The position numbers and the translations under genes were made by a program. Positions 1 to 8,600 of a DNA stretch of 42,297 nucleotides are shown piece by piece. The stretch comes from a virus. Below the pieces are notes generated by a model. The model searched no databases. It saw nothing but the letters and a program-made list of their open reading frames with translations, and was not told the origin of the DNA. The DNA lies in the IMG/VR virus record IMGVR_UViG_3300007540_000031, positions 1-42,297 of that record; one strand, 5' to 3'. The first letter of the stretch is position 1; each line of letters starts with the position of its first letter.

Positions 1-74
1 CAGGTTGGGAAAAAATGTGGCAAGACCATGGATATAAAAAACAATTTGTATTTTACGAATTACCAGTGGAGTAA
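1..74 (+). CDS. C-terminal end of an unidentified gene (cut by window start)
   Basis: An open frame enters from the left edge (frame starting at base 3) and ends at TAA 72-74. The visible tail reads GWEKMWQDHGYKKQFVFYEL followed by PVE. The next gene starts 5 bases after the stop in the same direction, so the two are probably cotranscribed. The aromatic, charged tail vaguely resembles the last strand of small GNAT-type acetyltransferases found in phages, but 23 residues are too few to assign a family. Confidence 0.5.
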   Translation, partial: GWEKMWQDHGYKKQFVFYELPVE

Positions 75-79
75 TATAA

Positions 80-1357
80 ATGTTGTTAAAACTAATACCT
101 AATAAATTAAAAGTATGGCTTATTAAACACCTTTATGCAGATGTTGCGAAAATGGGTGATGGTGGCGATACGGAACTTGCACACGTTAATCTTAAAGAAG
201 TAGCTATATTAAAAGCTCACGGTGGTGCTGGCACTATAAACCCTCGCACAGGCCTTGTTGAATTTAAAGGCAAAGGTGGTGGCGGTCCTTCAAAAACTAC
301 CTCTACATCTACAAATTTACCAGAGTATGCTAAACCTTTTTATGAAGAGCTATTAAAACAATCTGGCAAAGAAACCTATCAAACGGATGCTGCTGGAAAT
401 GTTATAGGTGTTAAAACTCCTGACCCTTACACAGGCGATAGATTAGCTGAATTTTCTGCAGACCAATTAGCAGCTCAAGGTGAAGTACGAGGCATGGGTC
501 CTCGAGGCGAGTTTACTGAAGCTATTACAGATACTGGAACTTTAACTGATTTAAGTGCAGGTACAGCAGCAAGTGGTATAGCAAGAGGGTTAGCTTTTAC
601 ACCTAGTGATTTAGAAAAATTAACGATGGGTGCTCCAGGAGAGTTTGATTCTGCTGCAGCTACTAAATACATGAGTCCTTACTCGGATAATGTAACAGAC
701 TTAGCTATTAAAGAAGCTAGAAGACAAGGGGACATTACAAAAAATAGAGCAGCTATGCAGTCTATTGGACGAGGTACTTTTGGAAGTGGGCGTGAAGCTT
801 TATTGTCAGGAGAAGCTGATGCTCGAACTAATGCGTTAATAGCTGACCTTCGTGCAAAAGGCGATGATAAAGCATTTAATCTAGCTCAACAACAATTCGA
901 AAGAGATAGAGCTGCGGGCATGACAGCAGAACAAGCAAATTTAAAAGCAGAAATAGATAGACGTACCCGAGGTCAACAAGGCGAACAATTTGGTGCGAAG
1001 CTACAAAAAGAGTTAGGATTAGCAGGATTGCAAGCTGGACTTAGAGGTGCAGGACAACAGGCTGATATAACAGGTGCAGACCAACGAGCTAATCTTGCAA
1101 GACTTCAAGCACAAGCAGCGGCTGGTGGTGAGCAACAAAATCTAGAACAAGAAAGACTTAACATGGCATATCAAGAGTTTATGGAGTTACAAAATGCACC
1201 AAGAGAAGCTCTTCAGTTTCAATCAGATATTTTAAGAGGTAATGCAGACGCGTTAGGAAATACAATAACTAGCTATGCTCCTCAACCAAGTATGGCATCT
1301 CAGATTGGTGGATTAGGACTAGCTGGGCTAGGTTTATATAATAAGTTAAGCGGATAA
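80..1357 (+). CDS. Probable internal virion / ejection-type structural protein
   Basis: 425 residues, start ATG at 80 with TGGAG about 8 bases upstream. The first ~70 residues are basic and glycine-rich (FKGKGGGGP near residue 65). From about residue 190 (KYMSPYSDNVTDLAIKEARR) to 390 the protein is a long Ala/Gln/Arg-rich helical region (AFNLAQQQFERDRAAG, EQERLNMAYQEFMELQNAPR), and it ends in a hydrophobic Gly/Leu segment (IGGLGLAGLGLY). I recognise this pattern from virion-associated proteins of marine podovirus-like phages, where it is generally annotated as internal or structural; the exact role is not established here. The next two genes follow within 7 bases, consistent with one late operon of internal proteins that may leave the capsid with the DNA. 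No catalytic motif is visible. Confidence 0.6.
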   Translation: MLLKLIPNKLKVWLIKHLYADVAKMGDGGDTELAHVNLKEVAILKAHGGAGTINPRTGLVEFKGKGGGGPSKTTSTSTNLPEYAKPFYEELLKQSGKETYQTDAAGNVIGVKTPDPYTGDRLAEFSADQLAAQGEVRGMGPRGEFTEAITDTGTLTDLSAGTAASGIARGLAFTPSDLEKLTMGAPGEFDSAAATKYMSPYSDNVTDLAIKEARRQGDITKNRAAMQSIGRGTFGSGREALLSGEADARTNALIADLRAKGDDKAFNLAQQQFERDRAAGMTAEQANLKAEIDRRTRGQQGEQFGAKLQKELGLAGLQAGLRGAGQQADITGADQRANLARLQAQAAAGGEQQNLEQERLNMAYQEFMELQNAPREALQFQSDILRGNADALGNTITSYAPQPSMASQIGGLGLAGLGLYNKLSG

Positions 1358-1360
1358 AAT

Positions 1361-2635
1361 ATGAATATTATTCAAATACAAGATAGACTTAAAGGTGTAC
1401 CTGACCAAGCATTGGTAGGGTATGTAGAAAATCCTACAGGAGATGTACCTACTTATTTAGCTTTAGGTGAACTTGGACGTAGAGAAGAGATGCGTAAGAA
1501 GTACCAAGCTCAAGCTAAACCTACCGAAACTGTAGCAGAAGAAATTGTATCTCAAGCAAAAGGTTTAGGTTCTATAGCTCCTCCAGGAATGACTCCTCAA
1601 TTACCCCCTCAAGAAGAAGTAATGTCCGAATCTATTACTGAAACAGGAGTAGCATCTTTACCTGCACCTAATGTAGGACAGAACTATGCAAACGGAGGAA
1701 TTATAGATTTTAGTCAAACAAATATAGATGACAGTATATATAATCCTAATGCAGGCACTATGTTAACTGATGATTTAACCACAGACTCTGTTCTAAACGT
1801 TGTCGGAGGAAGAAATTATTTCCCTTTTAATGAAGAAGTAGCAAACACATACGGCATGCCTAAAGAACCTGATGTTGCTGACTACAAAGCTTTTATGAAT
1901 CAAAAGAAAAAAGCTTTTGGTATAAATGATACATTTTATGATGACGAAAGAGCAGCTCTACAATTAGAAAAAGATGAGATAGCAAAAAGAAGAGAAGGAC
2001 TTATACCTGATGTTATGATAAGAGGAGGACTAGGTATTGCAGCAGGTCAAGACAAAAATTTTCTTACAAACGTAGCTCAAGGACTTACTCCAGCTTTTGA
2101 ACAGTTTGTTAAAGATGATGACTTACTCGACAAAGAAGAAAAGTTAAACCGTAAAGAAGGTCGAGCTGTAGGTAAGGCAATGAGAGCTGAAGCTTTAGGT
2201 GATATGCAAGGCTTTGAAACTTACAATAAAGAAATTAGAGCAACTCAACTTAAACTTATTGAAATACATCAAGATAAATTAAATAAACTTCTTACTGCTG
2301 GTGTAGCTTCAACCTCAGCAGAAGCTGATAGAAGAGATAAAGCTATGAAAGTTGCTTTAGAAACTTTAAAAGGACAATATGGTTCATCTGAAGCTTTAGT
2401 AACAAAATTTAAAACCGATAAAAAAGGATATACAAACGAATTAATTGATATATTTAGATTCCAATATGCAAAAGATGGGGATGGTGAATTATCCGATGAA
2501 TTTATTCAATCTTTAAAAGATATGGCTCCAGAACCTAAAGGTGTTGAGCAGGCAACAGAAATTCAAAATACACCTAAAGTAGTACCTAAGAAAGACCCCT
2601 CTGGTTTAGATGACCCAAAATATATAACAGGATAA
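1361..2635 (+). CDS. Conserved virion-associated protein, function unknown
   Basis: 424 residues; ATG follows the previous stop by 3 bases with only a weak GGAT ahead, suggesting translational coupling. The N-terminus (IIQIQDRLKGVPDQALVGYV, then YLALGELGRREEMRKKYQAQ and TVAEEIVSQA) resembles a widespread marine-phage family that also carries a short Gly-rich ANGGIIDF-type motif, seen here near residue 110. A Gly/Ala segment near residues 220-245 (IRGGLGIAAGQDKNFLTNVAQG) is followed by charged helices. It sits between two likely internal virion proteins, so a structural or ejection role is inferred. No enzymatic motif is seen. Confidence 0.5.
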   Translation: MNIIQIQDRLKGVPDQALVGYVENPTGDVPTYLALGELGRREEMRKKYQAQAKPTETVAEEIVSQAKGLGSIAPPGMTPQLPPQEEVMSESITETGVASLPAPNVGQNYANGGIIDFSQTNIDDSIYNPNAGTMLTDDLTTDSVLNVVGGRNYFPFNEEVANTYGMPKEPDVADYKAFMNQKKKAFGINDTFYDDERAALQLEKDEIAKRREGLIPDVMIRGGLGIAAGQDKNFLTNVAQGLTPAFEQFVKDDDLLDKEEKLNRKEGRAVGKAMRAEALGDMQGFETYNKEIRATQLKLIEIHQDKLNKLLTAGVASTSAEADRRDKAMKVALETLKGQYGSSEALVTKFKTDKKGYTNELIDIFRFQYAKDGDGELSDEFIQSLKDMAPEPKGVEQATEIQNTPKVVPKKDPSGLDDPKYITG

Positions 2636-2641
2636 TTTACA

Positions 2642-5600
2642 ATGGCTTTCGATGTAGAACAAGCATTAAGAGATGGCTATACTCAAGAACAAATTGATGC
2701 TTATATACAGCAAAATAATATTACTCCTAAACCTATTGAAGAAGTTACTGAAGAAGTTACTGAAGAAGTTATTACTGCTCCAACACCTCAACCCTCACCA
2801 GAACCTACACAAAAAACTTTTAACGTAGAACAAGCATTAAGAGATGGCTATACTCAAGAACAAATAGACAAACACCTAAAATTAAAAGAAAGAAAAAAAA
2901 CTTTTAACGTAGAACAAGCATTAAGAGATGGCTATACTCAAGAACAAATTAATACTTATCTTTTAGAAGGACCAGAACGTGCAGGATTTTTTGAGGCTGC
3001 TTTTGGTACATTAGGTGACCAATTTGATATGGCAGATGTAGGTTTAAGTACCATATTACCTGGCGGTAAAGACGCTAATCAAGCAGCTGCAGAACAAATA
3101 AAACAACAACAAACCGAACCTCAAGGAGCAAAATTTAGTTATGCTGCTATTGAAAATGCTTTTAAAAGAGGAGGAATAGAAGGGGTAAAAGAATTAGTTC
3201 TACAGCTTCCAGGTGGTGCAGGTACAGCTCTTGGTGCAATAGGTCCCTCTATAGCTGCAGGTATTGCTGGTGGTGTGGTAGGTGGTCCTGTAGGTGCTCT
3301 TGTAGCTATTGCGGCAGCATCTTTTTTACCTAATTTAGGGGGTAATGTTATAGAGCAGGCAGGTGCAGACATTGCAGAGGGTCGACCTTTAGATATAGAA
3401 GTGGCAACGGCAGTTACGGCAGCATTAGCTCAAGCAGGAATTGATGTTGTTCCTTTTAAAGTATCAAAAGCTTTAAAAAAACTAGTAGGTATAAAGCCAA
3501 AAGTAGGACCAGAATTAACTAAAAAAATAGCTGAACAAGGACTTACTAAAGCAATAGGTAAAGACGCTGCAGGTATAATTGCAGCAGAGTTACCTGCTGA
3601 AATATCTCAAGAAATAATTCAAAAATATCAAGCAGGAGTAGACCCATTTACTCCAGAAGCAATGGCTGAATACAAAGAAGTAGGAGCAGTAGTAGCTTTA
3701 ACAGGTGGATTAGGAGTTTACACTGGACCTAAAACTCGGTCTCAAGCTAGAAGAGCAATTGAAATTGAAGAAACTGAAAAAGCCGAAAAAGATTTTGAAG
3801 ATGAAAATAAAAAAGACCCTAGAGGGAAAAAAGTTAAAAGTATACTTGATGATGAAAAAGGTAAAATAAAAGTAGAGGAAGAAGAGGCTTCTGCTAGAAA
3901 AATTAGTAGAACTAAATTAACTACTATTAATGAGGAGATGTTAAAAGATTTAGGCATAAGTCCTAAAACTAATGCAGGTAAAGAATTACTAGGTAAAGAC
4001 ATAACTGACTTAGATAATATAGAAATGATAGAAAGAATTCTTGATAATGAAAATCTTACAGTTAAAAGTAATAAAAAAGCTGTTGAGAATTTTAAAAGAA
4101 AACTTAAAAGAGATAGAAAAAAAATATTAAAAGCTCAAAAGGAGGCATTAAATGAAGAATCCACCCTTAAAGGAAAAAGAACTAGAGCTCGCGATAAATT
4201 ATCTAACAAATCCAAGTCTGTCGTTACCACCGGAACTGGCTCATCTGACACAAACTCAATGGACACTAATCAGTCAGGTGCTGGAGAATCTGTTAGTGGA
4301 GCAAGAATCAGCGACGATACACTAAAAAAAGTAAGAGCTAAAGCAAAAAAAGATAGCGAAATTCTTTCGCCTTATAATAGAGGTTTTGTTGATAGTGAGC
4401 GAGCAATTGAACAACACTTAGGTAAAGAAGCTGCAGCAGAATATCGTAGGTTAGTTGACATAGAGTCTAAAAGAAAAGTAGAAGAGTATCAAAAAAAACA
4501 AAAGTCAAAACGTAAAAAACAAAAGGCAGTCCCAAAAAAAACAACAGACTTTAGTTCTTCAGACATTAGAAAAGAACAAGAAAAACAATTTGCTGACGCT
4601 GTAGTTAACGCTAGTGAAAAAGAACTTAATGAGGCAGGATTTGAATCATATATAGATATAGATAAAGATGGTAATGAAACAAAAAAATATAGAGAGATAA
4701 AAACAAAAAAACCTTTATTTGCAAAAGAACCTACTGATACAGAAAAAAAACTTACTGAAATAAGAAAACGTAAAAAATTAGCTATAGAAACATTTCGAAA
4801 TCAAACAGAGCAAGACGGAGGAATACCTTCTCCTGCATACCGTAAACCTATTATACAACTACAACAAATGGAAGATGAGCTTGTTAAACAAGACTCAAAA
4901 GAAAAGAAAGAAATTGCAGACCAAAAACGAAAAGATGATTTACCTCCAGAACAACAAGAATTATTTTCTAAAACAGAAGAATCCATACCCGACACAGGAG
5001 AAACTCAACAATCTATAATGGGGTCATTTGTAGAAGAGTTTGGAAATAATGTAAATTTAGGAGTAAGACGAGGGATTCTTAACATAGTAGATACTGTGGC
5101 TAATTTACCTAGCAGTATACCTAATTTAGATAGCCTGCCTGCTAATGTTAAAGCTATTTACTTTGATGGTAAGGCTTACTTTATAGCCGATAGAATTACT
5201 AAAGAAGATGCACCTCGTATGTTATTGCATGAAATAGGAGCTCATTATGGTTTAGAAGGAATGTTAGGTAAGGCTAACTATGACCGAACAGTTAAATCTT
5301 TAAGAAGTAAAAAAGAATCTGACAAAGAAATTAAAGCAGCTTTTGACTATGTTAGAGATAACTATCCTGAACTTAATGAATCATCTAATGATTTTATACA
5401 AGAGGTTATTGCAAACATAGCAGAAGATTCTCCTCAAAATACAGTCTTTCGTAAAATTGTAGGTTACATTAAAAACTTTTTATCTAAATTAGGTATGGGT
5501 TGGGATGTAGATAATATTAGTGTAGCTCAAATACAAGATATGGTTCAACATTCAGTAAGAGTAGCTTTATCACAACCTGAAGTATCATCCGATACAAAAG

Positions 5601-8600
5601 CATCTTTAGCAAGTAAAGATGAAAATACAGCAGGAAATATATTCTATAGTCCATTAGAAAAAGCTATTAACAATCAAAAAATGGAAAAAATGCCTATAGA
5701 AGATTGGAAAGTTTATCTTATAAAAAGAGCAAAAAAACAAGGGTTTACTAATCAATTAGATGCTACAGGTATTCTTGATTGGCTAGATATGTTACAAAGA
5801 AGAAAAGACATATTAGATAAAAATTTACCTAACGCTCCTATAGACATTGATGGCTTTGACCTAGACAACAGAGGTCGTTTATCTAAGTCTGATATTTTAG
5901 CTTGGTTAGGTCAATATGATATAACAGTAGTAGATGTAATACCTGAAGGCCCACTGACTGAGTCTGAAATAGAAAACATGAGAGAGGAGCGTCGGGAATA
6001 TGAAAAATCAGGATATGGGGAATATGAAAGAGATAACCTAAGAGAAGCTATAGAAGCTGAAGCTGGTTTTGTTGATGACTCTATACCTGGTGTATTTAGA
6101 GTGTTTGGTTCTCAAAATAGAGATGCAGACCCAAAATATACAGATGAACCTTATATGATATTTGTAGATAAAAATTTACTTGATGACGAAAAAGAAATGA
6201 CTCCTATTGATGTAGTAGCTTCACAAACTAATGAAGGAACTATTATTGATAGAGGACCAGTACAAGCGTATATTAATTTGGCTAAAGAAAAAGGATGGAA
6301 TATAGAAATAATTGATGAAGGACCATATGCACCTGCAAGAGCGCTTGAAGAATACAGAACGGGAGAAGACCAAGCTTATGATTACCTTTACGAGATTCAT
6401 AATCCACAAATAGAAAAAGTAGATAAGAAATTTGAATTAGTATATAACAGTATGATTGAAGAAAGAGTAGATAACTATATAAGAGAAGTTATAGAAGATA
6501 ATGAGCAAAGAAGATATGCGGGTATGCAAAGAACAGAAGCACAAGGGGATGTGTTTGATAGTGATGATACATTTCTTCCTCAAGAATATTTTGAAATTAT
6601 ATTATCTTTAGATAACACAGGTACGTCTCCAAAGTATGGTTCTTCTAGTAATATTTTTGAGTCATCTCATTGGGAAGGTGTAAACAATCCAATACTTCAT
6701 ATACGTGCAGACATAAGATATGACAGTAAAAATAATAGAGTACTATTTGTAGAAGAAGTACAGTCAGATTGGGCAGAAAAAATAAGAAAAGGTTATTATC
6801 CTGAACTTGCAGCTGCTTTTGTAGAAGACACTCAGTTGTGGACTAAATTAGCTGTAAAAAGAATTATTAGATTAGCTGCAGAACAAGATGTAGATAAAGT
6901 AGCTTTTTTAAATTCTGAACAAGCTCTAATCAATCACAATAGGTCAGACAAAGGTGCTGATTACTACAATACAATATTACCTTCAGTAGCACGTAAAACT
7001 ATAAATAATCTTGAAAACACTAGCAGACAAGAATTAGAGACAATAGTTTTTAAACCTAGATATAAACCAGATAATAAAACTCTTGACTTACTTTTTGAAA
7101 TTTTTAACACACGTGATTTAAATCCTACTACACAAGAAGAAATAAACAAGTTTTTAGAATTAAGGACTAAGTTAACACGTAAATTAAATGCTATATATCC
7201 TACAAAAGGACCAATATCATTTGAATGGGCTTATGGCCTTGCAAAAACATTAAGCGAAGTGACTAACCTAGAGAGAGATTATATACACAGGACTGAATAT
7301 GAAACAACTCCAGATTTATTAAATCCTGCAACTAGAGATGAAGCAAAAAGAAGTATTAGAAATGAACTCTCACAATATCAACTAACTAAAAATAGAATGG
7401 AGGCAGCAGAAAAAAAACTAGCAGCTTTGAAAAGAGAAAATAATTTACTTCGAATCGAAATAAATAGGTTCGAGGCGCTTTTAAATAAGGAAACAGATCC
7501 GTTTAAATCAAATGATATGCGCCAAGAATTAAAGAGGTTATACAACGAGCGAGAAAAAATAAGAGATAATAATAGCCGTCTAGTAGATACAGGCATGGAA
7601 TTAAGAAGAAATTTTGATGCTTATAAATTTGAATTTTTAAGAAACCTTTTAGAAAAAAATATAATAATAAGACCTGAATTAACTAATGAGCACAAAGGGT
7701 TTACTTTGACCCCTAGATTAAAAAAAGTAGCTGAAGCAGGCATGCCCTTATTTGCAAAACAAGGTAGTAAAACTAGAAAACAATTAATGCAAGAAATAGA
7801 AGATGGTAAAACTAACAAAGAAAAACTAAATGACAAACGTAAGAAAGTAGGAAAGAAAACTGATGACCCTGCAGACCCATTTTATAAAAGTAATAAAACT
7901 TTAGGAGAAAAAGTTCGAGGTTTTCAAAATGGTGTATTTGGATATGACATAGGTCTTTATAATAAATTAAAAGATGAAATAGTAAGAGTAAGTAAAAGCA
8001 AGTCTGTTCAAGAGTCAAAAAAATTCATAGAGGATACCTTAGCAAAAATAAGTATAGCTCAAGCAGTTCATGCAGAAACATTAGCAGGAGCATTTAAACA
8101 GTTAGGGGGTATAGTTTTTAACCCAACTATTGAAAAATTTGAAATAATACAAGACGCAAATAACTTAAAATCAATAGAAAAAAAAGTTCGTCAATTTGCT
8201 GAAACTAATTTTAAAAAAGGTTTAGTACTTACACAAGATGATGTAATTGCAGCTGAAAAATTTATCTCTCAAGCTATTACGGCTTTACAATTTAAACGCA
8301 TTGTAGAAAATAATAAAAAGCTTGAAGCTGATGCTAGACTTTTAGTAAGACAAGGCAAAGAAGCAGAAGCCAAAAAAGTAATGGAAGGTTATATTCTTGT
8401 AGACCAAACAGAAGCTCAACTAGATGCTATGACTGACCGTTTTAATCAATACCCAGAACTAAAAGAAATTCAACAATCTTGGATAGGAGTAAAAAACAAT
8501 GTACTTCAATTTTTATTAGAGAGTGAAGTAATAGACCAAGAACAATTTGATGCATATACTTTAGAAGGAGGCGTAATTAAAAACGATGTCTTTATACCTC

